Assembly (NCBI RefSeq): GCF_025146565.1
Contig: NZ_CP102258.1
Coordinates: 1,210,001-1,274,000, forward strand
DNA: 64,000 bases
Direction: 5' to 3'
Origin: Bacteroides eggerthii
GTDB taxonomy: Bacteria > Bacteroidota > Bacteroidia > Bacteroidales > Bacteroidaceae
How positions within the stretch are numbered: the stretch's first letter is position 1; every line of letters begins with the position of its first letter. Shown here one piece after another: positions 46,692-57,800 of this stretch. Both the position numbers and the translations under genes were made by a program. Below the pieces are notes generated by a model that saw only the letters and a program-made list of their open reading frames with translations, had not been told where the DNA came from and did no database searches.

Positions 46692-49600
46692 ATGAAGAAG
46701 TTTTTGATTTTGATGCAGTTGTTCTTCTCAACAGCATTTTTTGCCTCGGCACAAGTTCAAACAGAAATCTCGCAAGATGAGCTTGCCCGTATTTATGAGG
46801 AGGTAAAGACCCCTTATAAGTATGGTATGGTGATTGCCCCCCAGGATAATGGGCATAAAATAGACTGTCCCACAGTGTTTCGCGAAGGTGATTCCTGGTA
46901 TATGACCTATGTGGTTTACAATGGGAAAACCGGGCAGGATGGTCGTGGCTACGAGACTTGGTTGGCGAAAAGCTCCGATCTGCTGCATTGGAAAACTTTG
47001 GGACGCGTACTTGCTTATCGTGACGGAAAGTGGGACTGTAATCAGCGCGGAGGTTTCCCCGCACTTGCCGATATGGAGTGGGGAGGTACCTATCAATTAC
47101 AGCAATATAAAGGCCGTCATTGGATGACTTATTTGGGAGGTTCGGGTACCGGTTACGAGTCGGTCCGTGAACCGTTGTATGTGGGCGTGGCAAGTACCGA
47201 TAAACCTATTACAGAGGCGCATGAATGGCAGGCGTCCGATAAGCCGATTCTGCATATTGATGATAAGGACGCCCAATGGTGGGAAAAACTCACGCAATAC
47301 AAGAGTACTGTGTATTGGGATAAGTCGAAACGTTTTGGCAAGCAGTTCGTAATGTTCTACAATGCTGCAGGCGTGCACCCACAGACTGGCAAGAAGGCAG
47401 AACGTGTAGGTATTGCCCTTTCCGATAATATGAAGAAATGGACCCGTTATGCAGGCAATCCGGTTTTTGCACATGAAATTGCGGGAGGCATTACCGGTGA
47501 TGCGCATATTCAGCGTATGGGTGACTTCTATGTAATGTTCTACTTCTCGGCTTTTGATCCAAAACGCACCTATAAGGCTTTCAATACTTTTGCTGTTAGT
47601 CGTGACTTGGTACACTGGACCGACTGGCAGGGAGCCGATTTGATTATCCCTTCAAAAGAATATGATGAACTTTTTGCGCATAAAAGTTATGTTGTGAAGC
47701 ATGACGGTGTGGTATATCATTTTTATTGTGCAGTGAACAACGCGGACCAGCGTGGTATTGCCGTAGCTACAAGCCGTCCTATGGGACAGTCGGACGTACG
47801 TTTTCCAGTTCGCGATATTAAAAGCCGTCGTATTTTTACCGATTTGAACAGAGGGTGGAAAACCTGGCTGACCGAATCGACACAAACCAATCAGCCGTAT
47901 GTGAAACTTCATCATCCTGTTACGGTGAACTTGCCGCATAACTGGGATGACTATTATGGGTACCGTCAACTGACGCATGGCAATTTGCATGGGACGGCCC
48001 TATACACTCGTTCGTTCGAAGTCCGAAAACAAGAAGGCCGCCGTTATTTTCTTCAATTTGAGGGGATAGGTACGTATGCTACCATTGCTCTGAATGGTAA
48101 GGCTTTTAGTCGGCAGCCGGTAGGACGTACCACATTGACGCTCGATGTGACAGATGTCTTGGTTGATGGTGAGAACCGCTTGGAAGTAAAAGCCGAACAT
48201 CCGGAATTGATTGCCGATATGCCTTGGGTCTGCGGCGGTTGCTCTTCGGAATGGGGATTCAGCGAAGGGTCACAACCGCTTGGCATTTTCCGCCCTGTGA
48301 CGCTGGTTGAAACCGATGAGGTGCGTATCGAACCTTTCGGAGTACACATTTGGAACAATGAGAAAGCAGATAGCGTGTTTGTTGATTTGGAAATAAAGAA
48401 TTATAGCAAACACTTACAAGAAATTGAGGTTGTGAATAAGTTGAGTGATGCTGATGGGAGACAGACTTTCCGTTTGACTCAGAAATTGACTTTGAAACCG
48501 GGTGAGTTAAGAATAATTCGCCAGCAATCTCCGGTGAAGGATGCGAGCCGTTGGAGTACGGAGAAGCCTTATCTTTATAAATTGGCTTCGGTGATTAAAC
48601 GTTCGGGCAGAACTACGGACGAAGTTTCCACGCCTTTTGGTATTCGTACCCTTAGCTGGCCGGTGAAGCGTTTTACTCCCGAAGGTCCTGTAGTGGGAAG
48701 TCATGACGGACGCTTTTTCCTCAATGGTATTCCCACCTTCCTCAATGGAGTATGTGAGTATGAGCATCAGTTTGGGCAGAGCCATGCATTCAGTAAAGAA
48801 CAGGTGCTGGCTCGTGTGAAGGGGCTGAAAGCTGCCGGATTTAATGCATTTCGCGATGCTCATCAGCCACATCATCTTGATTATCAAACGTACTTTGATA
48901 GAGAGGGTATGGTTTGGTGGACACAATTCTCCGCACATGTCTGGTATGACACTCCCGAATTTCGCGAGAATTTCAAGAAACTGCTTCGCCAATGGGTGAA
49001 GGAGCGCCGTAACTCTCCCAGTCTTTCCCTTTGGGGATTACAGAATGAGAGCACCTTGCCACGTGAGTTTGCCGAGGAGTGTTGTGATATTATTCGTGAG
49101 ATGGATCCTACGGCAGTCACTATGCGGCCTATAACTACCTGTAATGGCGGTGATGGTTCGGATTGGAATGTTATTCAGAACTGGAGTGGAACTTACGGGG
49201 GGGATATTTATAAATACGGACATGAGTTATCCCGTCCCAACCAGTTGTTAAACGGTGAATATGGCGCGTGGCGCAGTATTGATTTGCACACCGAGCCTGC
49301 AGCTTTTGACGCTAAAGGCATTTGGAGTGAGGAACGCATGTGTCTGCTTATGGAAACTAAGATACGTCAGGCAGAGAGTGTGAAGGATTCTGTTTGCGGG
49401 CAGTTTCAATGGATTTACAGTAGCCATGACAATCCGGGGCGTCGTCAGCCGGACGAGGCTTTGCGCCGTATTGACAAGGTAGGGCCTTTCAATTACAAGG
49501 GGTTGGTTACTCCTTGGGAAGAACCGCTTGATGTATATTATATGTATAAGTCCAATTATCGTTTGCCAGAGGAGGAGCCTATGGTTTACCTTGTTTCGCA

Positions 49601-50975
49601 CACTTGGAACAACCGGTTTGAAAAAAGCGGGCGTCGTCGTGCAACGATTGAGGCTTATAGCAATTGTGATAGTGTGTTGCTCTATAATGATGCCACCAAT
49701 GATGTGTATCTTGGCCGTAAGGTGAATCATGGTCGTGGAACCCATTTCACATGGGAGAATCGCGACATACGCTACAATGTGCTACGTGCTGTCGGTTACT
49801 ATGACGGTAAGCCTGTAGCTGAGGATGTGCTGGTGCTGAAGGGCCTGGAGCGAGCTCCCCATTTTGAAGCTCTCTACTGTCCATCGGCTATTGTGCCTAC
49901 CGCTGCCGATAACAATGCCGATCTGTTGAAACCGGCTTCCGGTTATACCTACTTATATCGGATAAATTGCGGAGGAGATGCCTATACCGATAGTTATGGA
50001 GAGCAATGGATGCAGGACTCTCGCATGTTCTCTCATTCATGGGCTGAAAAGTTCGATTCTATCTCTCCCTATCAAGCAAGCCAACGTACAACTTTCGATC
50101 CTATACATGGTACACGTGATTGGGCGCTTTTCCAAAGTTTTCGTTTCGGACGCCATCATCTTAACTATCGTTTCCCTGTATCCGAACCGGGACGCTATCG
50201 TATAGAGCTCTATTTTACAGAGCCTTGGCATGGTACTGGGGGCGGTGAAAAAACTGATTGTGAGGGATTCCGTATCTTTGACGTAGCCGTAAATGGCAAA
50301 ACGTTGATTGATGATCTTGACATTTGGGCAAAAAGCGGGCATGACGGTGCTTTCCGCAGAGTGGTAGAGGCTGAGGCTGTGAATGGCGAGCTGCTCATTG
50401 ATTTTCCTGAAGTTAAATCCGGGCAGGCTATTATATGTGCTATTGCCATTGCTAAAAAGGGAGAAGTGGAGAAACGTCCGATGTTGCCGTTGGTGAAAGC
50501 TTCCGATGTTTTCTCTTGGAGTGCGATGGGTGCCGATACGCTTGTCAAGATGCCGAAAGAAATGCTGCCCGAAGACAAAAATACCCGTAGCGTTGTAAAA
50601 TATCAGGCTGAAGAAGCGTTGGTGAAAGGTAATTTTGAAAAACGTGAGTATAAGAAAGAAACAGGAATTTTCTTCGGAAAGAGCAAGAAGGAGAGTTGTA
50701 TAATCTGGGAGATAAATACAGGGTTGGCGCAAGTGTATGCCCTTCGCTTTAAGTTCATGAATAGTAATAAACAACCTTTGCCGGTTCGTTTGCAGTTCAT
50801 CGATGCTAAAGGAGTGGTTTTAAAAGATGATTGGCTCCGGTTTGCTCCTACACCCGGCAAATGGAGAATGTTGAGCACTACTACGGGTACGTTTATCAAT
50901 GCCGGCCACTATAAGCTGATATTGAGTGCCGACAGTCTGGATGGCTTTGCCATTGATGGCGTTGAGATACAATAG
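46692..50975 (+). CDS. Bifunctional GH137-GH2 enzyme (beta-L-arabinofuranosidase / beta-glucuronidase)
   Basis: This 1427-residue secreted enzyme (MKKFLILMQLFFSTAFFASA) has the plan of BT0996. A GH137 propeller covers about residues 25-375. Glu156 (GTGYESVRE) and Glu237 (KKAERVG) are 81 residues apart, the spacing I recall for the catalytic pair Glu159/Glu240. A GH2 module covers about 385-1060, with acid/base Glu786 in LQNESTLP and nucleophile Glu856 in LNGEYGAW. A malectin-like domain follows at about 1075-1250 (YRINCGGDAYTDSYGEQW), and a CBM-like C-terminal domain ends the protein. In the known enzyme GH137 removes beta-L-Araf from chain B and GH2 removes glucuronic acid from chain A. I start at the ATG; an upstream GTG two codons earlier is unlikely. 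Confidence 0.9.
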   Translation: MKKFLILMQLFFSTAFFASAQVQTEISQDELARIYEEVKTPYKYGMVIAPQDNGHKIDCPTVFREGDSWYMTYVVYNGKTGQDGRGYETWLAKSSDLLHWKTLGRVLAYRDGKWDCNQRGGFPALADMEWGGTYQLQQYKGRHWMTYLGGSGTGYESVREPLYVGVASTDKPITEAHEWQASDKPILHIDDKDAQWWEKLTQYKSTVYWDKSKRFGKQFVMFYNAAGVHPQTGKKAERVGIALSDNMKKWTRYAGNPVFAHEIAGGITGDAHIQRMGDFYVMFYFSAFDPKRTYKAFNTFAVSRDLVHWTDWQGADLIIPSKEYDELFAHKSYVVKHDGVVYHFYCAVNNADQRGIAVATSRPMGQSDVRFPVRDIKSRRIFTDLNRGWKTWLTESTQTNQPYVKLHHPVTVNLPHNWDDYYGYRQLTHGNLHGTALYTRSFEVRKQEGRRYFLQFEGIGTYATIALNGKAFSRQPVGRTTLTLDVTDVLVDGENRLEVKAEHPELIADMPWVCGGCSSEWGFSEGSQPLGIFRPVTLVETDEVRIEPFGVHIWNNEKADSVFVDLEIKNYSKHLQEIEVVNKLSDADGRQTFRLTQKLTLKPGELRIIRQQSPVKDASRWSTEKPYLYKLASVIKRSGRTTDEVSTPFGIRTLSWPVKRFTPEGPVVGSHDGRFFLNGIPTFLNGVCEYEHQFGQSHAFSKEQVLARVKGLKAAGFNAFRDAHQPHHLDYQTYFDREGMVWWTQFSAHVWYDTPEFRENFKKLLRQWVKERRNSPSLSLWGLQNESTLPREFAEECCDIIREMDPTAVTMRPITTCNGGDGSDWNVIQNWSGTYGGDIYKYGHELSRPNQLLNGEYGAWRSIDLHTEPAAFDAKGIWSEERMCLLMETKIRQAESVKDSVCGQFQWIYSSHDNPGRRQPDEALRRIDKVGPFNYKGLVTPWEEPLDVYYMYKSNYRLPEEEPMVYLVSHTWNNRFEKSGRRRATIEAYSNCDSVLLYNDATNDVYLGRKVNHGRGTHFTWENRDIRYNVLRAVGYYDGKPVAEDVLVLKGLERAPHFEALYCPSAIVPTAADNNADLLKPASGYTYLYRINCGGDAYTDSYGEQWMQDSRMFSHSWAEKFDSISPYQASQRTTFDPIHGTRDWALFQSFRFGRHHLNYRFPVSEPGRYRIELYFTEPWHGTGGGEKTDCEGFRIFDVAVNGKTLIDDLDIWAKSGHDGAFRRVVEAEAVNGELLIDFPEVKSGQAIICAIAIAKKGEVEKRPMLPLVKASDVFSWSAMGADTLVKMPKEMLPEDKNTRSVVKYQAEEALVKGNFEKREYKKETGIFFGKSKKESCIIWEINTGLAQVYALRFKFMNSNKQPLPVRLQFIDAKGVVLKDDWLRFAPTPGKWRMLSTTTGTFINAGHYKLILSADSLDGFAIDGVEIQ

Positions 50976-51002
50976 GTTTCTATAACTAATTAAATTAATA
51001 TA

Positions 51003-53729
51003 ATGCGAATAATTAAACTTTTACTTTTAGTATGCGTCATCTTCTTACAGATGGGTTGCAGCAAAACTGAAGTGACTATTCTGATGCCTCGTACTGCTTC
51101 GACGAGGGTGATATATGCCGGAGGGCAATTAAAAGATGCACTGGCCGGGTTTGGCTATGATCCGGTTGTTGTTACTGATTCCTTGCAAAGCACGAAGGTT
51201 ATCGGGCAAGACAAGGGCATCTGCATCAGTCTGCTTCAGGCATCTGATACGACAGGCTTGAAAAAAGAAGGCTTTACCATTACCTCTGACGGGAACCTGA
51301 TTCGTGTGGTGGGTAACGATGGAACGGGAGTTATCTATGGGTGTCGTGAAATCATAGACAGGCTGGAGGCCAATGAGGGCAGTTTCGATTTGCCGGCTAC
51401 CTTTACAGATGCGCCCGAGATGGTTCTTCGGGGTGGCTGTGTAGGTATACAGAAGATGGAGTATCTGCCCGGACGTGGTGTATACGAGTATCCTTATACG
51501 CCGGAGAATTTTCCTTGGTTTTATGATAAGGCACAGTGGATAGATTATCTGGACATGTTGGTGGAGAACAGGATGAACTCGCTTTATTTGTGGAACGGAC
51601 ATCCTTTTGCATCGTTGGTCCGTTTGAAAGACTATCCTTTTGCAGTGGAAGTGGATGATGAAACGTTCAAGAAGAACGAGGACATGTTTCTGTTCCTCAC
51701 TACTGAAGCGGAGAAACGCGGTATTTTTGTTATTCAGATGTTCTATAATATTCTTCTCAGTAAGCCTTTTGCGGATCATTATGGGCTGAAGACCCAAGAT
51801 CGTAACCGTCCCATTACTCCTTTGGTGAGTGACTACACCCGTAAGTCGGTTGCTGCCTTCATTGAAAAATATCCTAATGTAGGACTTCTTGTATGCTTGG
51901 GCGAGGCAATGGATACGTATGAGGATGATGTGGAATGGTTTACGAAGACTATCATTCCCGGTGTTAAGGATGGATTGAAAGCGTTGGGACGCACCGACGA
52001 GCCTCCTGTGCTGGTGCGTGCGCATGACACTGACAGTAAGATGGTGATGGATGCCGCCCTGCCACTCTATAAGAACCTCTATACTATGCATAAGTATAAC
52101 GGTGAGTCGCTCACTACTTACCAACCTCGTGGTCCATGGGCTAAGATTCACACCGATCTTAGTTCTTTGGGTAGTATTCATATCAGCAATGTGCATATTC
52201 TGGCTAATTTGGAGCCATGGCGCTGGGGCTCTCCCGATTTTGTGCAGCAGACAGTCAATGCTATGCACGATGTGCATGGGGCCAATGCTTTGCATCTGTA
52301 TCCGCAGGCTTCTTATTGGGACTGGCCTTATACGGCCGACAAACTTTCGGATGGGAAACGTGAAAAGCAACTCTACCGAGATTGGATATGGTACAAGACC
52401 TGGGGGCGTTATGCCTGGAATTGCCGTCGTGATCGCACTGATGAAATCAATTATTGGAACAATCAGTTTGCGGGCTTCTATGGAACAAGTGATGGAGATG
52501 GTGCTGCTATTCGCATGGCGTATGAGGAGAGTGGCGAGATAGCTCCTAAGCTGTTGCGTCGTTTTGGCATTACCGAAGGGAATCGTCAGACTTTGTTATT
52601 GGGCATGTTTATGAGCCAGTTGGTGAATCCTTATAAATACACCATTTATCCCGGATTTTATGAAAGCTGTGGTCCCGAAGGCGAGAAACTGATTGAATAT
52701 GTGGAGAAAGAGTGGAAAAAGCAACCCCATGTAGGCGAGTTACCTCTCGATATTGTGGCGCAGGTTGCTGTACATGGTGACAAGGCGGTCGACGCTATTG
52801 ATCGTGTTGCTCCGAAGGTAAAAGAAAATCAAGAGGAATTCTTGCGTTTACAGAACGACATGCACTGTTATCGTGAGTTTGCCTATTTCTTTAATAAAAA
52901 AGTGCATGCGGCCCAACATGTGCTGAATTATCAATGGGGCAAGGATATGGCAGAGCTTGATGCGGCTGTGCCCTTGTTGGAAGAGAGTTTGGTTTATTAC
53001 CGCCGGTTGGTGGAACTGACTAAAGATACTTATTTGTACGCTAATAGTATGCAGACCGCCCAACGCCGTATTCCTATCGGCGGCGATAACGGGAAGAACA
53101 AGACTTGGGCGGAAATGCTGGTGCATTATGAAAACGAACTGACAAACTTCAAAGCGAACATTGCCACACTTAAGGCAAAAGCTGCAGGTGAGTTTATCGA
53201 AGAGGACAAGCAGATTACTGCCATGACACCTGCTCAAGTAACACTGATCACTCCTTTAAAGAGCGTCCGTCTACAAGTAGGAGCTTCTATTTACAGCGAC
53301 CGGGACGTCAAGGTGCAGGCTTTGGCTCCTGAATTGGAGGGGCTGACCGCTTATGTGATGAGCAGTGCCCGCCAGCGTGCTGAAGGTACGGCTATTGAGT
53401 TTGAAGCGAAAGAGCCTGTCAGTTTGTTGGTCGGTTATTTCCGCGATGATCAAACGAAATATGCCAAAGCACCCAAACTTGAAACCGATGCTTCTGCCAA
53501 TGATTATAAGCAAGCTGAAGCTAAGCTGACGGCAGCAGTTCGGATGAACGATATGCCGCTTTCCAATGTACACGCTTATCAGTTTGCTCCCGGTAGACAT
53601 ACACTACTTCTTCCCAAGGGCTTTGCACAGTTGCTGGGATTTGTGAAGACCGCTTCGCTTCCTGAAAAGAGCCGTAATGCTGGGTTAGCCGGTGATGATG
53701 AGGCTATGGATTGGCTTTTTTATAGATAA
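51003..53729 (+). CDS. GH138 alpha-galacturonidase
   Basis: This 908-residue lipoprotein (MRIIKLLLLVCVIFLQMGCS) begins with a domain like the N-terminal domain of GH20 enzymes (GICISLLQASD, GVIYGCREIIDRLEA). A TIM barrel follows (DYLDMLVENRMNSLYLWNGH). Glu301 in CLGEAMDTYED and Glu368 in KYNGESLTTY are 67 residues apart, the same spacing as the Glu294/Glu361 pair that I recall for a characterised GH138. GH138 enzymes remove alpha-1,2-linked galacturonic acid from rhamnose in RG-II side chain A, directly next to the sugar released by the upstream GH2 module. It follows GH137-GH2 by 27 bp, so the two act and are expressed together. Confidence 0.9.
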   Translation: MRIIKLLLLVCVIFLQMGCSKTEVTILMPRTASTRVIYAGGQLKDALAGFGYDPVVVTDSLQSTKVIGQDKGICISLLQASDTTGLKKEGFTITSDGNLIRVVGNDGTGVIYGCREIIDRLEANEGSFDLPATFTDAPEMVLRGGCVGIQKMEYLPGRGVYEYPYTPENFPWFYDKAQWIDYLDMLVENRMNSLYLWNGHPFASLVRLKDYPFAVEVDDETFKKNEDMFLFLTTEAEKRGIFVIQMFYNILLSKPFADHYGLKTQDRNRPITPLVSDYTRKSVAAFIEKYPNVGLLVCLGEAMDTYEDDVEWFTKTIIPGVKDGLKALGRTDEPPVLVRAHDTDSKMVMDAALPLYKNLYTMHKYNGESLTTYQPRGPWAKIHTDLSSLGSIHISNVHILANLEPWRWGSPDFVQQTVNAMHDVHGANALHLYPQASYWDWPYTADKLSDGKREKQLYRDWIWYKTWGRYAWNCRRDRTDEINYWNNQFAGFYGTSDGDGAAIRMAYEESGEIAPKLLRRFGITEGNRQTLLLGMFMSQLVNPYKYTIYPGFYESCGPEGEKLIEYVEKEWKKQPHVGELPLDIVAQVAVHGDKAVDAIDRVAPKVKENQEEFLRLQNDMHCYREFAYFFNKKVHAAQHVLNYQWGKDMAELDAAVPLLEESLVYYRRLVELTKDTYLYANSMQTAQRRIPIGGDNGKNKTWAEMLVHYENELTNFKANIATLKAKAAGEFIEEDKQITAMTPAQVTLITPLKSVRLQVGASIYSDRDVKVQALAPELEGLTAYVMSSARQRAEGTAIEFEAKEPVSLLVGYFRDDQTKYAKAPKLETDASANDYKQAEAKLTAAVRMNDMPLSNVHAYQFAPGRHTLLLPKGFAQLLGFVKTASLPEKSRNAGLAGDDEAMDWLFYR

Positions 53730-53854
53730 AAGTTTTAGTATCCTGAAAAAATGTTGAAATGCGGCTAAGGATTAAAAACAATAGGTTTGCATTATGTCTT
53801 TGACTGCTTTAGAGATTTTTTCTGTTTTAATGAGAAAAATTAAGCAAGTACTTA

Positions 53855-53879
53855 GTACAAACAAAAAAGTTCTTCGTCT
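53855..53879 (+). promoter_or_regulatory. ECF-type promoter for the isomerase-like / SusC / SusD unit
   Basis: Plus strand reads GTACA-N15-CGTC-T. The -10 ends 27 nt before the ATG at 53905, the shortest leader of the set. This short distance is the main argument that CGTC is a -10 element and not an upstream activator site. Confidence 0.75.
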
Positions 53880-53904
53880 TTGTTTATGATAATTGATTAA
53901 TATT

Positions 53905-54804
53905 ATGAAAAAAAGGGGTAATTTAAAATACTGTGTGATTGTGCTGATTTTAAGCTGGGTACTTTCACCAGTGTTGGCACAACAGGCGAATACGCTTTCG
54001 CACCGTTACAAAGTTGCGGCTTGCGACTGGATGATGCTGAAAAGACAAAAGCTGGGCGAATTTAAACTTTCGCATGAGATTGGTGCTGACGGTGTAGAGA
54101 TGGATATGGGCGGTCTGGGTAAACGGGACACCTTCGATAACAAGCTGCATCAAGTGTATTTTCAGGAATTATTCAAGAAAACGGCTGCCGAGTATCAGAT
54201 TGAGGTACCCTCGATAGCAATGTCGGGCTTTTATGGACAGAGTTTCCTGAAGCACCGTAATTACCGGGTATTAATCGATGACTGTATTAAAACGATGCAG
54301 GTGATGGGTGCCAAGATTGCTTATCTGCCATTGGGGGGATGCGGCAATGATTGGAAAACAGATGATGAACAACGCCGCCGGTTGGTGAGTCGTTTGCATG
54401 TGGCTGGCGAAATGGCCCATAGCGAAGGACTAGTGATAGGTATTCGTACAGGTCTGTCTGCCAAGGAGGATATCAAGCTTCTTGAACAGATCAATTCGGA
54501 AGGTATTCAAATATACTTCAGTGTACAGGAAGCATTGGACAATAAACGCGATTTATATAAAGAATTAAAGACATTGGGCAGGAAGCGTATCTGTCAGATA
54601 CATATCTCGGAAACTGACGGCGTGACACTTCCCCACAGTAAGAATATCGATATGCATCGTGTAAAGGAACAGCTTGATAAGATGGGATGGAGTGGTTGGC
54701 TGGTGGTAGAGCGTTCGCGCGATGCTGGGGATGTGCGTAATGTGAAGAAAAACTTCGGGATGAATATAAGGTACTTAAAAGAAGTATTCCAAGATGCTAA
54801 ATAA
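53905..54804 (+). CDS. Secreted sugar-isomerase-like TIM-barrel protein
   Basis: This 299-residue protein has a signal peptide (GNLKYCVIVLILSWVLSPVLAQ) followed by a xylose-isomerase-like / AP-endonuclease-2 TIM barrel (SHEIGADGVEMDMGGLG, ICQIHISETDGV, WSGWLVVERSRD). Cytosolic members isomerise or epimerise sugars with a metal bound by Glu, Asp, His and Glu. Here the His and final Glu strands are kept (QIHISE, VVERS), but the middle strand usually ending in Glu reads VIGIRTGLSA, with Arg. The metal site may therefore be altered. It heads the SusC/SusD unit, 31 bp before susC. A role in sugar handling at the envelope is inference. Confidence 0.8.
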   Translation: MKKRGNLKYCVIVLILSWVLSPVLAQQANTLSHRYKVAACDWMMLKRQKLGEFKLSHEIGADGVEMDMGGLGKRDTFDNKLHQVYFQELFKKTAAEYQIEVPSIAMSGFYGQSFLKHRNYRVLIDDCIKTMQVMGAKIAYLPLGGCGNDWKTDDEQRRRLVSRLHVAGEMAHSEGLVIGIRTGLSAKEDIKLLEQINSEGIQIYFSVQEALDNKRDLYKELKTLGRKRICQIHISETDGVTLPHSKNIDMHRVKEQLDKMGWSGWLVVERSRDAGDVRNVKKNFGMNIRYLKEVFQDAK

Positions 54805-54835
54805 TCAAATGAAAAATTAACATAATACTGATCAG

Positions 54836-57800
54836 ATGAAACAAAAGAAATCTTTTCTATGTAGACACAACAGATGCCTTAATACAGCGAAGGCTATTTG
54901 TGTTTCTTTCTTATTCTCTATTCCTGCCGGTACTGCCGTAGCTGCTGTTCATGCAGCGGAGGTAGACATTGTCCAGCAGAATGAGACAGTGAAAGGCACA
55001 GTGTTGGATGAACAAGGCATTCCGGTAATTGGTGCGAATGTCAAAGTTGTTGGTACTACTGTCGGTGCTATTACGGATCTTGACGGTAATTTCTCGATTA
55101 ATGCTCCTAAAGGTGCTAAGATTGAAGTCTCTTTTATCGGTTATGTTACTCAAGTGGTAACAGCTCCGTCAAGAGGAGCACTGAAGGTTGTTCTTCGTGA
55201 GGATGCTCAGTTGCTGGAGGAAGTCGTCGTGGTAGGTTATGGTACGCAGCGCGTGAAGGACCTTACTGGTGCGGCATCAAATGTGAAGATGGATGAGATT
55301 CCTGACTCTCCGGGTTCTTCGTTGATAGACGCTCTTGCCGGACAGATAGTAGGTTTGGATGTAAACCAGGGAGATGGCCGTCCGGGCTCTACCGGTTCAT
55401 TTACTATACGTCAGCCGATGAGTTTTGACAAGACTTCCAATTTTAACCAACCTCTTATCGTAATCGATGATGTAGTGCAGGTCAATGCAGAGGGCGAGCC
55501 TTCTATGGATGCCTTTAATATGCTCAGTTCATCTGAAATCGAGAGCATGACAGTGCTGAAGGATGCTTCGGCGGCTGTTTATGGTTCGCGTGCATCTTCG
55601 GGGGTTATTCTTGTCAAGACTAAACGTGGTTCTGTGGGTACTCCGAAAATTTCGTATTCGGGTAAGATCGACTTCTCTGATGCCGTAAGCCATGCTAAAA
55701 CGATGAATTCTTATGAATTGGGCGTATTTACCAATCGTCTTTTCGATCAGACAGACCGGGTGAAAGGAGATAATAGTAATGCGTATTATAAGTATTCTGA
55801 TGAAGAATTGCAAGCCATGAAAGGGCTTAATTATAACTGGCTAGACAAAGCTTGGGATCCGGCTGTTTCTCACCGTCACTCTCTGACTGTGAACGGTGGT
55901 TCGGACAAGGTGACTTACTTTGCAGGGGTTAACTTTCAGGATCAAGGATCGAATTTAGGAAAGGTTCAGAGCTACAATAAGTGGTCATTCCGCGCAGGCG
56001 GTGATGTAAAGGTAGCTTCAGGCCTGAAACTTTCGGCTTCAGTGTCGGGCTACAATACGGACAAGGTGGGTAATAATATCCAAGTCAATATCGGTTCCGG
56101 ACCTTGGGGTAACCAAAGCCCTTCTAGAGATTATGTCCAACTCAATCACATGCCTAAGTTTATTCCCTGGGATACTCAGATCGTAGACCCTCTTACGGGA
56201 GAGACAAAAAGGCATTTTGTTTCGCCTTGGGGCGGTCCGAAGTTGCTGGATACCAAACCGGACAGTCAGGTTACAGGTTATCCTTTGTGGAACTATTTTG
56301 CTGAAGAGGAGTCTACGTCAAGAAAATATAATACATCGAACGGCTACAATGCTAATTTCTCGCTGAATTATGATGTACCTTTCGTGAGAGGATTAAGCTT
56401 GAAGGGAACCTACTCTATTACGTATGCTAATACACATTCTGAAGAAGCTGGCGCATATTATGCCTTGGCTCGTGCAGGCAACACCAATAAAGAGGGCATG
56501 CACCTTTTGGGTGATCATACAGAATGGGGATATATTAATTATGGCGATCCCGAAGGCGATAACTTGGACAAGAAGCCACGTGTGAAATATGGCAAGAAAT
56601 CCACTAAGAGCGAACAGATGAGTTTTGCTATCAATTATGCCCGCGTTTTCGGCAAGCACGATGTTGCTGCTACGGCGGTTGTGGAACGTGCTGAGAGTGA
56701 AGGTGACGATTTGTCGCAGCTGTATAGAGGTATGAGTATGTCTTACGGAGGCACAAGTGCTACGGCAGGTACATTGAGCTCTGATGCTCAGGGTACGTAT
56801 TATCGTCGTTATGAGAGCGGCGCTTTGTCATACATCGGAAGAGCAAGCTATAAGTACGATAATCGTTATTTGGCTCAGTTCGTATTCCGTTCGGATGCTT
56901 CTACAAAGTTTGCTCCCGAAAATTATTGGGGTTTCTTTCCTACTGGTTCGTTCGGTTGGGTTGCTTCAGAAGAAAAATTCTTCAAGAACCTTAAACTTGA
57001 TGAAATTTTCGACTTCTTCAAATTGCGTTACAGCATTGGTAAGACAGGTAAGGACAATGTCGCTGCATGGCAGTGGCTCCAAATCTACAAAATAGAACCT
57101 ACGGGCGGTATGGGCTTCGGTTCGCTGGGAGGATCGTTCGCATCTGGTGCCATTATCAATGGTACTGCCAACCGTGACATTAAGTGGGACACCACTATCA
57201 AGCAGAACTTCGGTATAGACATGAATATGCTCAATAACCGTCTGTCTGTATCAGCCGATTTCTATTATGACAAGACAAAAGACCTTATCATGATGATATC
57301 TTCTGACGAGGAACCAATTGTGATTGGAGCCAAACTCCCTTCTATCAACTATGGTAAGAAGAATGCATGGGGACTTGAATTTTCAGTAAACTGGAAAGAT
57401 CAGATAAACCAGGCGATTCTGCCTAAATGGGGTCCGATTAAGTATCAGATAGGAATGGATTACGGTATATCATGGAACAGTACTGTGCTTGGCGACGAGC
57501 CTACATTCGATTATCCCGCTGAAATAGCCAACCAAAAGAACTGGACTGGTTATCATGGCATGGGTGGTACCTATGGCTTTAAGACGTGGAAACACACAAG
57601 TTCGGGCGATGGTATTCTCCGCAACCAGGCGGATATTGATAAGTATTGGGACTATCTGACTAAGTTGGCAGAGGCAGCGGGTACATCTCCAAACTTCCTC
57701 GGCATTACCTCAAAAGAAAAAATGTATCCGGGAATGTTGGTATACGAAGATGTTAACGGAGATATTGATACGAAAAACAAGACCATTGCCGGTCCTAACG

